DNA of 64,000 nt. Source: Roseisolibacter agri (lineage in GTDB: Bacteria; Gemmatimonadota; Gemmatimonadetes; Gemmatimonadales; Gemmatimonadaceae). The translations under genes were made by a program, and so were the position numbers. Shown here piece by piece: positions 41,254 through 49,979 of the stretch. Location: assembly GCF_030159095.1 (NCBI RefSeq), contig NZ_BRXS01000005.1, forward strand, positions 62,001 through 126,000. Direction: 5' to 3'. Below the pieces are notes generated by a model. It saw only the letters and a list, made by a program, of their open reading frames with translations. It did no database searches and was not told the origin of the DNA. Within the stretch, counting starts at the first letter, position 1, and every line of letters starts with the position of its first letter.

Positions 41254-41420
41254 CGGAACCACGAACGGCAACGGCTGCAAGGATGAAAGTCCGAGAAGGT
41301 CTGATGACGACGGATGGCTCCACGGGTGGCGAGGGATCTCGCACCACACGGAGCCATCCGTCATTGTCCGATCTTGTCCGATCTTATCCTTGCTGCCGTT
41401 GCCGTTCGGGTCCGGCGCGT
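41254..41420. repeat. Family B palindrome, degenerate left end
   Basis: The left arm (ACGAACGGCAACGGCTGCAA then GGATG) and the right arm (ATCCTTGCTGCCGTTGCCGT then TCGGGTCCGGCGCG) match the 40228 element. Inner block GACGGATGGCTCC / GGAGCCATCCGTC is conserved. The right end lies ten bases past the stop of the M16 gene at 41431. It fills most of the gap between nth and that gene. Confidence 0.85.
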
Positions 41421-41430
41421 GGACGCCGGA

Positions 41431-42939
41431 TCAGCGCCCGGACCCGCCTCCGCTCGCCGGCAGCGGCTTCGCCTGCTCATCGACGACCACCACGGGCGCG
41501 ACGTTCAGCGCGCGCAGCTTCTGCTCGATCTGCTTGCGGTCGCCGACGATCACGATCGCCAGCTTGCCCGGATCGATGTACCGCTTCGCGGCCGCGTTCA
41601 CGTCGGCCACCGTCACCGCCTCGTACTTCTGCGAGATCGTCGAGTAGTAGTCGAGCGGCAGCGAGTCCTGCAGGATCGTCGTCGCGGCGCCGGCGATCTG
41701 GCTCACCGTCTCGAACGCGAGCGGCAGCCCCTTCACCGCGTTGCTCATCGCGAGGTCGAACTCCGCCTGCGTCACCGGGCGGCCGCCCGCGATGCCGCGC
41801 AGCTCGTTCATGATCTCGACCACCGACGAATCCGTCTTGTCGGTCTGCACCTGCGCGCTCGCCGTGAACTGCCCGATCTCCGGACGGCGGCGATACGTGA
41901 AGCCCGAGCCCGCGCCGTAGGCGTAGCCGTGCGTCTCGCGCAGGTTCGAGTTGAGCCGGCTCAGGAACGAGCCGCCGAGCACCGTGTTCGCGAGGTCGAG
42001 CGCGTAGTACTCGGGGACGTCGCGGCGCGGGCCCGTGGACGCCGCGTAGATCACGCTCTGCGTCGAGCTCGGACGGTCGAACAGGTAGATCGTGGTCTGC
42101 GCGAGGGGCGTGGGCGCCGGCACCTCGTAGCGCGCCTTCTGCCCGCCCGCCGGCCACTTGCCGAACACGCGCTCCAGCTTCTCCATCGCCTGCGCGGGCG
42201 TGATGTCGCCGGCCACCACGAACTTCACGTTCTGCGGCCGCACGTACGTCGAGTGGAACGCCACCAGGTCGTCGCGCGTGATCGCGCCGAGGCTCGCCTC
42301 GGACGTCGAGCGCTCGTACGGATGGCCGGTGCCGTACAGCGCGTTGGCGAGCACGCGGCCCGCGAGGTACGTCGGCTGGTCCTTCAGGCGGCGCAGGTTC
42401 GCGACCTGGTTGGCGCGGATGCGGTCGAGCGCGGCCTGCGGGAACGACGGCTCCCACAGCTGGTCGCGCATCAGCTCCAGCGCGGGATCGACGTTCTTCG
42501 TGATCGTCAGGAAGCCGGTCGGCGACACGGTCGTCCCCAGCTCCGCGAACGCGTCCGCCAGCTGCTCGGCCGTCCGCGTCTTGGTGCCTTCCGACAGCAT
42601 CGCGAAGGTGAGCGCGGCGACGCCCTCCTTGCCCTGCGGGTCGAGCACGGCCGGCGCGTCCATCAGCGCGCGGACGTTCACGACGGGGATCTCGTGGTTC
42701 TCGAGCACGGCGACGGTGATGCCGTTGCTCAGCGTGCGCGTCTCGATCACCGGCACGCGCAGCTGCGGCGTGGGCGGGAGCGTGGGCGGCTTGCTGCGAT
42801 CGAGGCCGCTGGTGCGCGGCGGCTGGGCGGCCGGGCGCGCCGGGCCGTCCTTGGTGACGCGCGGCGCCTGCTGGGCCGAGAGCGGGAGCGCGAAGGCCGT
42901 CAGCAGCAGCGCGGCGCGGAGGGTCGTGTGGGGCGCCAT
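41431..42939 (-). CDS. M16 peptidase family protein, inactive partner subunit
   Basis: Secreted M16B-type protein (502 residues) with a signal peptide (LRAALLLTAFALPLSAQQA). It has the M16 fold (SNGITVAVLENHEIPVVNVR; FPQAALDRIRANQVANL) but no HxxEH zinc motif where it should be (AVLDPQGKEGVAALTFAML). It keeps the substrate-binding Arg/Tyr region SFLSRLNSNLRETHGYAYGA. Together with the upstream active gene this is the usual heterodimer: one catalytic and one substrate-holding subunit. ATG lies two bases past the partner's stop. A GTG overlapping that stop is an alternative. Confidence 0.9.
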   Translation of the reverse strand: MAPHTTLRAALLLTAFALPLSAQQAPRVTKDGPARPAAQPPRTSGLDRSKPPTLPPTPQLRVPVIETRTLSNGITVAVLENHEIPVVNVRALMDAPAVLDPQGKEGVAALTFAMLSEGTKTRTAEQLADAFAELGTTVSPTGFLTITKNVDPALELMRDQLWEPSFPQAALDRIRANQVANLRRLKDQPTYLAGRVLANALYGTGHPYERSTSEASLGAITRDDLVAFHSTYVRPQNVKFVVAGDITPAQAMEKLERVFGKWPAGGQKARYEVPAPTPLAQTTIYLFDRPSSTQSVIYAASTGPRRDVPEYYALDLANTVLGGSFLSRLNSNLRETHGYAYGAGSGFTYRRRPEIGQFTASAQVQTDKTDSSVVEIMNELRGIAGGRPVTQAEFDLAMSNAVKGLPLAFETVSQIAGAATTILQDSLPLDYYSTISQKYEAVTVADVNAAAKRYIDPGKLAIVIVGDRKQIEQKLRALNVAPVVVVDEQAKPLPASGGGSGR

Positions 42940-42941
42940 GC

Positions 42942-44417
42942 TCACTGCACCGCGGGCTTGGGGGTCACGTTCACGTACGGGAGGTCGGGCTTCGAGACGA
43001 GGGTCAGCTGTCCGGCGGGCACCATGCTCAGCACGATGCGCCCCTTCGACAGGTACTGGCGCGCGACGCGGTGCACGTCGGCCGGCGTCACCGCCAGCGC
43101 GTCCGTGAGGTCCTTCCGGAAGTGCTCCGGGTCGCCGAAATACAGCTCGCTCTCGCCGAGCGTGGTCGCCTTGCCGAACACCGACTGCAGGCCGGTGATC
43201 GTGCTGACGGCGAAGAAGTTCTTGTAGCGCTCCACCTCCGCGGCCGTCGGCGGCGCGGCGACGAGGCCCGTCACGACGCTGTCGACGAGGCGCTCGATCT
43301 CGGTCAGCGACGCACCGGGGCGCGGCGTGACGTTGATGGTGAACTCGCCGACGTCCTCGTTGCTGCCCTGGAACGCGCCGACGTTGGTCGCCAGCTGGCG
43401 GTCGTAGACGAGCAGCTTGGTGAGGCGGCTCGTGCGGTCCTGCGTCAGCACGCGCGACAGCGCGGTGAGCGGCGCGTCGTCGTTGCTGCGGATGCCGACC
43501 GACGGCCAGGTGAAGGCGATCTGCGGCAGGCGCGCCTTGCTGTCCTCGAGCACCAGGCGCTTCTCGGCCGCCAGCGTCACGGGCGCGATCTTGGGGCGCG
43601 TGAGCGCGGGGCCGCGCGGGATGTCGCCGAAGTAGCGCGTGACCTGCTGGCGCACCTTCGCGGGATCGATGTCGCCGGCCACCACGAGGACGGTGTTGTT
43701 CGGCGTGTAGTACGTGCGGAAGAAGTCCTTCACGTCGTCGAGCGTCGCGTCGGACAGGTCGCGCATCGAGCCGATGACGGGCCACGAGTACGGATGGCCG
43801 GCCGGGTAGATCGCGGCGCTCACGACCTCGAAGCGCGAGCCGAACGGCTGGTTGTCGACGCGCAGGCGGCGCTCGTTCTTCACGATGTCGCGCTGGCCGT
43901 CGAGCTTCTTCTGGTCGAGCGTCGGCAGCAGGAAGCCGAGGCGGTCGGACTCGAGCCAGAGCGCGGTCTCGAGCGCGTTCGACGGCATGCTCTCGTAGTA
44001 GAGCGTGCGGTCGTTGTCGGTGGTGCCGTTGTTGTTGGCGCCGGCGGACTCCAGGTACTTGTCGAACGACCCCTCGGGCACGTTCTGCGACCCCTCGAAC
44101 ATGATGTGCTCGAAGAGGTGCGCGAAGCCGGTGCGGCCGGGCTTCTCGTGCTTGGAGCCCACCTTGTAGTGCACGCTGACGGTCGCCACGGGGGCCGAGT
44201 GGTCCTCGTGCGTCACGACCGTGAGGCCGTTGGGGAGCGTGAACTTGGTGTGCGGGATGCGCGGCGCGGCGACGCGCGCGCTCGCGGCGCCCGCCTGCGC
44301 GCGCGCGGCGCCGGGCAGCGCGACGAGCGCGGTCAGCGCCAGCGCGGCCGGGGCCAGCGCGGCGAGCGGCCGGCGCGTGCGCGGCCAGCGGGCGCGCGGG
44401 GGAAGGGGGGACGACAT
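42942..44417 (-). CDS. M16 zinc peptidase, catalytic subunit
   Basis: Periplasmic or secreted M16B metallopeptidase, 491 residues, with an Arg-rich start and an Ala-rich signal peptide ending near GAARAQA. The inverted zinc motif HLFEH (in TGFAHLFEHIMFEGSQ) is intact. Third ligand region: ALWLESDRLGFLLPTL. The C-terminal M16 domain has AFTWPSVGIRSNDDAPLTAL and RLTKLLVYDRQLAT. Pairs with the following inactive subunit. The 160 bases upstream hold no obvious promoter; TTGACG at 44546-44551 (minus) lacks a matching -10. Confidence 0.93.
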   Translation of the reverse strand: MSSPLPPRARWPRTRRPLAALAPAALALTALVALPGAARAQAGAASARVAAPRIPHTKFTLPNGLTVVTHEDHSAPVATVSVHYKVGSKHEKPGRTGFAHLFEHIMFEGSQNVPEGSFDKYLESAGANNNGTTDNDRTLYYESMPSNALETALWLESDRLGFLLPTLDQKKLDGQRDIVKNERRLRVDNQPFGSRFEVVSAAIYPAGHPYSWPVIGSMRDLSDATLDDVKDFFRTYYTPNNTVLVVAGDIDPAKVRQQVTRYFGDIPRGPALTRPKIAPVTLAAEKRLVLEDSKARLPQIAFTWPSVGIRSNDDAPLTALSRVLTQDRTSRLTKLLVYDRQLATNVGAFQGSNEDVGEFTINVTPRPGASLTEIERLVDSVVTGLVAAPPTAAEVERYKNFFAVSTITGLQSVFGKATTLGESELYFGDPEHFRKDLTDALAVTPADVHRVARQYLSKGRIVLSMVPAGQLTLVSKPDLPYVNVTPKPAVQ

Positions 44418-44576
44418 GCAGTCCGGGACGTGAGGGGTGGACGTGCCAACGTGGACCTGCCTGCGGCGCTCCCGGCTCCGGGAGTCCGGCAGATGACGAT
44501 GGACGCACCCTCCGGGTCAGCGCCAGGGCGCCGCCTGAAAAAGCTCGTCAACACGGCGACCGGCGCCGGACCGATG

Positions 44577-44716
44577 TGCCTATTGGGGAGGATGCGGATC
44601 CTCCGGATGAAGCGGATGCTCCGGATCGTCCCCCGAAGCGCGACGTCCTCTGCGCCCGAGCGGAGCGATCCGCACGATCCGTCGCATCCGGAGCATCCGT
44701 ATCCTCTCCAAAGGGA
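44577..44716. repeat. Long imperfect palindrome (family A)
   Basis: Starts TGCCTATTGGGGAGGATGCG like the 38667 element and ends CATCCGGAGCATCCGTATCC then TCTCCAAAGGG. Stem about 55 bp with mismatches. Nine bases beyond the stop of the PEP-CTERM gene, in the 308-base gap before the M16 operon. The other half of that gap (44418-44576) shows nothing clear. Confidence 0.8.
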
Positions 44717-44725
44717 AACGGGACG

Positions 44726-45463
44726 TTAGCCCGCGACCACCCGCCGGCGGCGCGCGATGCTGCCCACCGCGACCAGCCCCGTCGCCAGCAGCGCCCAGGT
44801 GCCCGGCTCCGGCACCGCCGACACGGGCGCCGAGACGGCGCTGATCGTCAGGTTCGCCCCCGTCTGGTCGAACCGGTAGTCGCCCGCCGCGCCGACCACG
44901 AGGTCCACGACGTCCCCCGCGGCCAGCACGCGCGCGCCCGTCCAGCTGGCGGTGGCGCCCCCGTTCAGGAAGTCCTCGAACAGCGCCGACCCGTTCAGGT
45001 ACAGGCCGATGGTGCGGTACCCGATGTCCGCGCCGCGGAAGCTCGCCATCAGGTCGTACGCGCCCGGCGTGAAGCCGGCGGCCGGCGCCGTGAACCGGAC
45101 GACGCTGTACTGGTTGCTGCACCCCGGGTGCAGGACGAGCTCCCCGGCGCCGATGTTCCCCGACCCGCCGTACGTGAACGCCGTCGCCCCCAGGTTCTTC
45201 GCGACCGCGGGGGTGTTGTCGCCACACAGGCCGCTCGTGAACCACGAGTGGACGTCGGCCGTGGTGCTCGTGCTCGTGTGGACCGTGACCGCCGCGGGGG
45301 CGCCCGGCGTGCCGACCGCCGTCGCGTAGCCGTAGGTCCAGGCGCCGTTCGGGTTGGTCGTCGGGCTGAAGTCGGCGCGGGCGTCCCACGTCTGGGCGGC
45401 GGCGGGCGCGGCCAGCAGACCGGTCAGGGCGAGGGCGGAGGCGGCGTGGCGGATCGCGGGCAT
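44726..45463 (-). CDS. PEP-CTERM sorted secreted protein
   Basis: 245-residue exported protein. Signal peptide ASALALTGLLAAPAAAQT, then a beta-rich domain with two cysteines (about 79 and 114). The C-terminal sorting signal is VPEPGTWALLATGLVAVGSI then [15 protein letters not shown]: VPEP motif, hydrophobic helix, basic cluster. Expected to be processed by an exosortase (not in the window) and associated with extracellular polysaccharide. AGGAG six bases ahead of ATG is the best ribosome site in this stretch. Function unknown; domain could be carbohydrate-binding. Confidence 0.9.
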   Translation of the reverse strand: MPAIRHAASALALTGLLAAPAAAQTWDARADFSPTTNPNGAWTYGYATAVGTPGAPAAVTVHTSTSTTADVHSWFTSGLCGDNTPAVAKNLGATAFTYGGSGNIGAGELVLHPGCSNQYSVVRFTAPAAGFTPGAYDLMASFRGADIGYRTIGLYLNGSALFEDFLNGGATASWTGARVLAAGDVVDLVVGAAGDYRFDQTGANLTISAVSAPVSAVPEPGTWALLATGLVAVGSIARRRRVVAG

Positions 45464-45618
45464 CGGGAGCTCCTGCGGCGGGTGGCGGGGTGACCTGTGA
45501 GGCCGATCTGGCGTCTCACCCTGCCAACGCCGATAATCGCGGCAGTTTGGCTCACGGTTCGTTCATGTTCGTGCGCACTCGGCCGCCGACGCCTCGCGGC
45601 CGCTCCCGCCCAGACGCC

Positions 45619-46170
45619 ATGTCGCAGGACGCCCCTCCCCTCGACGGCCGTCCGGCCGCCCCGCCGGACCTCGATGCCTGCTTCCCCCTCGTCTACGACG
45701 AGCTGCGGCGGATGGCCGGCGCCTATCTGCGCGCCGAGGCGGACGGGCACACCCTCCAGCCGACCGCGCTCGTCCACGAGGCCTACCTCCGCCTCGTCGG
45801 CCAGCGCTGCGTGGACTGGCAGAACCGCGCGCAGGTCCTCGGCGTCGCCGCCGAGATGATGCGCCGCATCCTCGTGAACCACGCCGTGGCGCGCCGGGCG
45901 GCCAAGCGGGGCGGGGACGCGCCGCGCGTCGCGCTCGACGAGGCGGTGCGCGTGCTGGAGGCCGACGACGTGGACCTCGTCGCGCTCGACGGCGCGCTCG
46001 AGACGCTGGCCGCGGTGGACGCGCGCGCCAGCCGCGTGGTGGAGCTGCGCTTCTTCGGCGGCCTGGGCATCGACGAGACGGCCGAGGTGCTGGGCGTCTC
46101 GCCCGCCACGGTGAAGCGCGACTGGACGGTGGCGCGGGCGTGGCTGCGCCGCGAGCTGCACGCCGCGTGA
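45619..46170 (+). CDS. ECF-type RNA polymerase sigma factor
   Basis: 183-residue ECF sigma factor. Region 2: FPLVYDELRRMAGAYLRAEA ... LQPTALVHEAYLRLV ... FLGVAAEMMRRILVNHAVAR-like block (here VLGVAAEMMRRILVNHAVARR). Region 4: RVVELRFFGGLGIDETAEVL then GVSPATVKRDWTVARAWLRR. Matches the ECF group found with Ser/Thr kinases in Planctomycetes, Acidobacteria and Gemmatimonadota rather than with membrane anti-sigma factors. ATG at 45619 was preferred to an upstream start because conserved sequence begins soon after. The kinase gene follows after seven bases, so the kinase may control the sigma factor. Confidence 0.92.
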   Translation: MSQDAPPLDGRPAAPPDLDACFPLVYDELRRMAGAYLRAEADGHTLQPTALVHEAYLRLVGQRCVDWQNRAQVLGVAAEMMRRILVNHAVARRAAKRGGDAPRVALDEAVRVLEADDVDLVALDGALETLAAVDARASRVVELRFFGGLGIDETAEVLGVSPATVKRDWTVARAWLRRELHAA

Positions 46171-46177
46171 GCCGCGC

Positions 46178-48994
46178 ATGAGCGCGACGGGAGCGGGCAC
46201 CGCATCGGCCGCGCGCTGGGCGCGGATCAGGGCGCTGTTCGGCGACGCGCTGGAGCGCGCGCCCGCGGAACGTGACGCCTTCCTCGACGACGCATGCGGC
46301 GACGATGCCGCGCTGCGCGCCGAGGTCGCGTCGCTGCTCTCGGCGCACGACGACGCGGACGACTTCCTCGCGCGCACCGCGCTCGACGCGGCCGGCGACG
46401 CGCTGCCCGACGAGGCGTCGGCGTACGCGGGGCGGCGCGCGGGAAGCTACCGCCTGCTGCGCGAGATCGGACGCGGCGGCATGGGCACCGTCTATCTCGC
46501 GGTGCGCGACGACGACGCGTACCGGAAGCAGGTCGCCGTCAAGCTCGTGAAGCGCGGCATGGACACCGACGCGATCGTGCGGCGCTTCCGCCACGAGCGG
46601 CAGATCCTCGCGACGCTCGACCATCCGCACGTCGCGCGGCTGCTGGACGGCGGCAGCACCGACGACGGGCTGCCGTACTTCGTGATGGAGTACATCGACG
46701 GCCAGCCGATCGACGCGTGGTGCCGCGCGCGCGCGCTGTCGGTGGCCGATCGGCTGCGCCTCTTCCACACCGTGTGCGGCGCGGTCCACTTCGCGCACCA
46801 GCACCTCGTCATCCACCGCGACATCAAGCCGGGCAACATCCTCGTCACCGCCGACGGCACGCCCAAGCTGCTCGACTTCGGGCTGGCGCGGCTGCTCGAT
46901 GCGGATCACGAGCAGGCGTCGACGCTGGCCGCGGGCGCGCCGCGCGCGATGACGCCCGAGTACGCGAGCCCCGAGCAGGCGCGCGGCGCCCCCATCAGCA
47001 CCCTCAGCGACGTCTACTCGCTCGGCGTGCTGCTGTACGAGCTGCTGACCGGGAAGCGCCCGTACGACTTCCCCAGCCACAGCCCGCACGACGTCGCGCG
47101 CGTCGTGTGCGAGGTGGAGCCGCCGCGTCCCAGCGTCGCGTCGCCGCGGCTGCCGCGCGACCTCGACACGATCGTCGCCAAGGCGATGCACAAGGACGCG
47201 GCGCGCCGCTACGTCTCCGCGCAGCAGCTGGCCGAGGACGTGCGCCGCTTCCTCGACGGGCGGCCGGTGATCGCGCGCCCGGACACGTGGCGCTACCGGG
47301 CGACGAAGTTCGTGCGCCGCAACGCCGCCGGCGTGGCCGCGGCGTCGCTCGTGGTCGCGTCGCTCGCCGGCGGGCTCGCCGTCGCCGCGTGGCAGGCGCG
47401 CGTCGCGCGGGCCGAGCGGGCGCGCGCGGAGCAGCGGTTCGCGGACCTGCGGCGGCTCGCGAACTCGCTCGTGTTCGAGGTGCACGACGCGATCGAGCCG
47501 CTGGCCGGCGCGACGCCCGCGCGCGAGCTGGTCGTGACGCGCGCGCTCGAGTACCTCGATCGGCTCTCGGGCACGGTGGGTGCGGACGACGCGCGCGACG
47601 CGTCGCTGGAGCGCGAGCTGGCCGCGGCGTACGAGCGCATCGGCCGCATCCAGGGCAACTCGTACTTCCAGAACCTCGGCAACACGGCGGGCGGGCTGGC
47701 CAGCACGCGCCGCGCGCTCGCGATCCGCGAGCGGCTGGCCGCCGCGTCGCCCACCGACACGCTGCTGCAGCGCGAGCTGGCCGGGAGCCTGCGCGAGGTC
47801 GGCGACCTGCAGTACACGGTGGACTCGCTGCGCGCCGCGCTCGCGAGCTACGAGCGCGCGGCCGCGGTCCTCGTGCGCGTGGTCGCGGCCGCGCCGCGCG
47901 ACACCGGGCACACGCGCGAGCAGGCGCTCGTCGAGCAGCGGCTGGGCGACGTGAAGGGGATGGAGGGCTTCGCCAACCTCGGCGACCCGCACGGCGCCAG
48001 CGCGCACTATGCGCGCGCGATCGCCATCCGCGAGGCGCTGCTCGCCGCCACCCCGCACGACGTCGAGCGGAGCGTCGCCCTGGGGCGCGTGCTGCTGTAC
48101 GGCGGCATGCTCGCGCGCGCCAACGGCGCGGCCGACACCGCGCTCGCGCGGCTGCGGCGCTCGGTGCGGCTGCACGAGGTGGGCGTGAAGGCGCGGCCCG
48201 ACGACGTCGTCTACCAGCACGACCTGCTCGGCGCGTACCAGGGGCTGCAGCTGATCCTCGGCGACTTCGGGCTGCACGCGGAGGCCGCGCGCGACCTGCG
48301 CCGCAGCGTGCCGCTGCTGGAGGCGCTGGCGGCCGCCGATCCGCGCAACGTGATGGCGCAGCGCGACCTCGCGGTGACGCTCAACGCGCTCACGCGGCAC
48401 CTCGCGCGCGCCGGCGACGCGCCCGCGGCGGTCGGGACGGGACGCCGCGCGCTCGCGCTGGAGGAGGCGCGCACGGCCGCCGACACCGGCAACGCCGAGA
48501 ACCGCCGCGACCTCGCGTTCTCGCTGCAGTCCTTGGCCGAGGCGCAGCTGGGGGCGGGCGACGCGCGCGGCGCGATGGCGACGGCGCGCCGCGCGATGGC
48601 GCTGCAGGCGCGCGCGGAGCGCGACACGGCGGCCGCGGCGCGCGAGCTGGAGGACCTCGCGGTCAGCCACGCCTTCGTCGGGCAGGCGCACACCGCGCTC
48701 GGCGATCCACGCGCGGCGCTCGCCGCGCACGAGCGCGCGGTCGCGCTGGGCGAGCGCGCGGCGGTGGCCGCGCCGCGCAACGCGCTGATGCGCGGGCGGC
48801 TGGCGCTGCGCCTGGACGAGCTGGCGGCCGCGCACGCCGCGCTCGGGGACGCGCGGGCCGCGTGCGACGTGCGCCGGCGCGGGCTCGACGTGTGGACCGC
48901 GTTGCGGCGGGACGGGAAGCTGCGTCCGGTCGATGCGCCGCGGCTCGAGGCGTCGATCGCGGCGGTCGGGCGCTGCGGGCCGCCGCGCGTCTAG
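46178..48994 (+). CDS. Transmembrane Ser/Thr protein kinase with TPR-like C-terminal region
   Basis: Active-looking Hanks kinase, 938 residues. An N-terminal helical segment (about 1-80) precedes the kinase domain (about 88-360): GRGGMGTV, VAVKLVKRG, HRDIKPGNIL, LLDFGLAR and TPEYASPEQARG. A transmembrane helix lies at about 384-405 (VAAASLVVASLAGGLAVAAW). The outer about 530 residues are Ala/Arg/Leu rich helical repeats of TPR type (ALAIRERLAA, AIREALLAAT, RRALALEEAR). Seven bases after the ECF sigma gene; likely one unit for signal-dependent sigma control. Confidence 0.92.
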   Translation: MSATGAGTASAARWARIRALFGDALERAPAERDAFLDDACGDDAALRAEVASLLSAHDDADDFLARTALDAAGDALPDEASAYAGRRAGSYRLLREIGRGGMGTVYLAVRDDDAYRKQVAVKLVKRGMDTDAIVRRFRHERQILATLDHPHVARLLDGGSTDDGLPYFVMEYIDGQPIDAWCRARALSVADRLRLFHTVCGAVHFAHQHLVIHRDIKPGNILVTADGTPKLLDFGLARLLDADHEQASTLAAGAPRAMTPEYASPEQARGAPISTLSDVYSLGVLLYELLTGKRPYDFPSHSPHDVARVVCEVEPPRPSVASPRLPRDLDTIVAKAMHKDAARRYVSAQQLAEDVRRFLDGRPVIARPDTWRYRATKFVRRNAAGVAAASLVVASLAGGLAVAAWQARVARAERARAEQRFADLRRLANSLVFEVHDAIEPLAGATPARELVVTRALEYLDRLSGTVGADDARDASLERELAAAYERIGRIQGNSYFQNLGNTAGGLASTRRALAIRERLAAASPTDTLLQRELAGSLREVGDLQYTVDSLRAALASYERAAAVLVRVVAAAPRDTGHTREQALVEQRLGDVKGMEGFANLGDPHGASAHYARAIAIREALLAATPHDVERSVALGRVLLYGGMLARANGAADTALARLRRSVRLHEVGVKARPDDVVYQHDLLGAYQGLQLILGDFGLHAEAARDLRRSVPLLEALAAADPRNVMAQRDLAVTLNALTRHLARAGDAPAAVGTGRRALALEEARTAADTGNAENRRDLAFSLQSLAEAQLGAGDARGAMATARRAMALQARAERDTAAAARELEDLAVSHAFVGQAHTALGDPRAALAAHERAVALGERAAVAAPRNALMRGRLALRLDELAAAHAALGDARAACDVRRRGLDVWTALRRDGKLRPVDAPRLEASIAAVGRCGPPRV

Positions 48995-49072
48995 CGACGG
49001 CTTGCGGCTCGCGCCGTGGTGGCGGAAGTTCGCGCGCCCACCTGGTCGCCGTCGCCCGCACCCGTGCCGCTC

Positions 49073-49846
49073 ATGCGCTCGATCCGCGTCCTGCCCCTCG
49101 CCGGTGCGCTGCTCGCCGTCGGCTGCGCGGCCGGCGCGCCGCGCGCGTCCACGTCCACCGCGGCGGTCGTGGTGCCGGTCCACACCGACACGGCGGCGTT
49201 CCGCGCGGATGCGCAGTCGGTCGTGCGGGCGTTCGCCGCGGAGGTCTCGCGCGCGCGCGGCGGGCCGCTGGCCGACGCGCCCACGGTGCAGGTCCGCGAC
49301 ACGCCGCAGCTGATCTTCTTCACCGGCAGCTCGAACCAGATCACCGTGCCGTGGTGGGAGACCACGCCGCCCGAGATGCGCGCGGCGTTCCGCGCCTTCG
49401 CGGGCGGTGGGGATGCGGAGGCCGAGCACCTGTTCCGCGCCTTCTTCAACCGCTTCCTGATCGCGCACGAGGCGGGGCACTGGTTCCAGGCGCGCGCGAA
49501 CCGCCGCGAGCGCACGCTCTACGAGAACGAGAACGTCGCGAACCGCCTCGCGGTCGCGTTCTGGCGCACGCAGCCCGGCGGGGAGGCGCTCCTCGCGGAG
49601 CTGGAGCGGCTCGCCGCGCACGCGGCCGCGACGCTGCCGGACCCCACGCCGGCGGGCGAGGACGCCGTCGCCTACTTCGGCGCCAACTACCAGGCGCTCG
49701 GCCGCGAGCCGCTGAAGTACGGCTACTACCAGTTCCGCTTCATGCGCGACGCGCTGCGCGACCGGGCGCAGCTCGACTTCGCGCGCATGGTCGCCGGCGA
49801 CGCGCGGGGCTCGAACGACAAGAGCAGACAGGATCAGACGGATTGA
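49073..49846 (+). CDS. Putative secreted zinc metallopeptidase (HEAGH) with palindrome-derived tail
   Basis: 257-residue exported protein. A signal sequence with a possible weak lipobox (LAVGC). A gluzincin-like site: FLIAHEAGHWFQ (HExxH) and downstream ENENVANRLAVAFW, whose Glu could be the third ligand. I do not place it in a named family with certainty. ATG at 49073 starts the signal peptide; GTG at 49016 would put a charged leader before it. The last about 15 residues (ARGSNDKSRQDQTD) are encoded by the left arm of the palindrome at 49801-49976. Lies after the kinase gene. Confidence 0.7.
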   Translation: MRSIRVLPLAGALLAVGCAAGAPRASTSTAAVVVPVHTDTAAFRADAQSVVRAFAAEVSRARGGPLADAPTVQVRDTPQLIFFTGSSNQITVPWWETTPPEMRAAFRAFAGGGDAEAEHLFRAFFNRFLIAHEAGHWFQARANRRERTLYENENVANRLAVAFWRTQPGGEALLAELERLAAHAAATLPDPTPAGEDAVAYFGANYQALGREPLKYGYYQFRFMRDALRDRAQLDFARMVAGDARGSNDKSRQDQTD

Positions 49847-49976
49847 ACGGACGAGATTGATGTACGCTCCTCACGGCGCACGGCACCGCGCTGCCACACG
49901 GAGAGCAATCCGATCTTGTCCGTCTAATCCGTCCAATCCTGTCGAATGCCGTTCGCTCGTCCGGGTCCGGCGCGCC
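49801..49976. repeat. Palindrome related to family B, entering a coding sequence
   Basis: The right end TGCCGTTCGCTCGTCCGGGT then CCGGCGCG and the left end GGGGCTCGAACGACA are the family B termini, partly decayed. The inner stem is different (CAGACGGATTGAACGGAC / GTCTAATCCGTCCAATCCTG). Its left 46 bases code for the C-terminus of the peptidase-like protein, including its stop codon. The right end is three bases from the stop of the kinase at 49980. Confidence 0.75.
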
Positions 49977-49979
49977 GAC

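Noticed and set aside
41431-44417. The two M16 genes as one fused protein
   Set aside because: The frames differ and the first gene has its own stop two to three bases before the second start; two subunits are the family norm.
45563-49621. Long open frame on the minus strand (about 1350 codons) opposite the sigma factor, kinase and peptidase genes
   Set aside because: Low-complexity Arg/Ala/His-rich translation typical of antisense frames in very GC-rich coding DNA; the + strand genes there have clear domain motifs.
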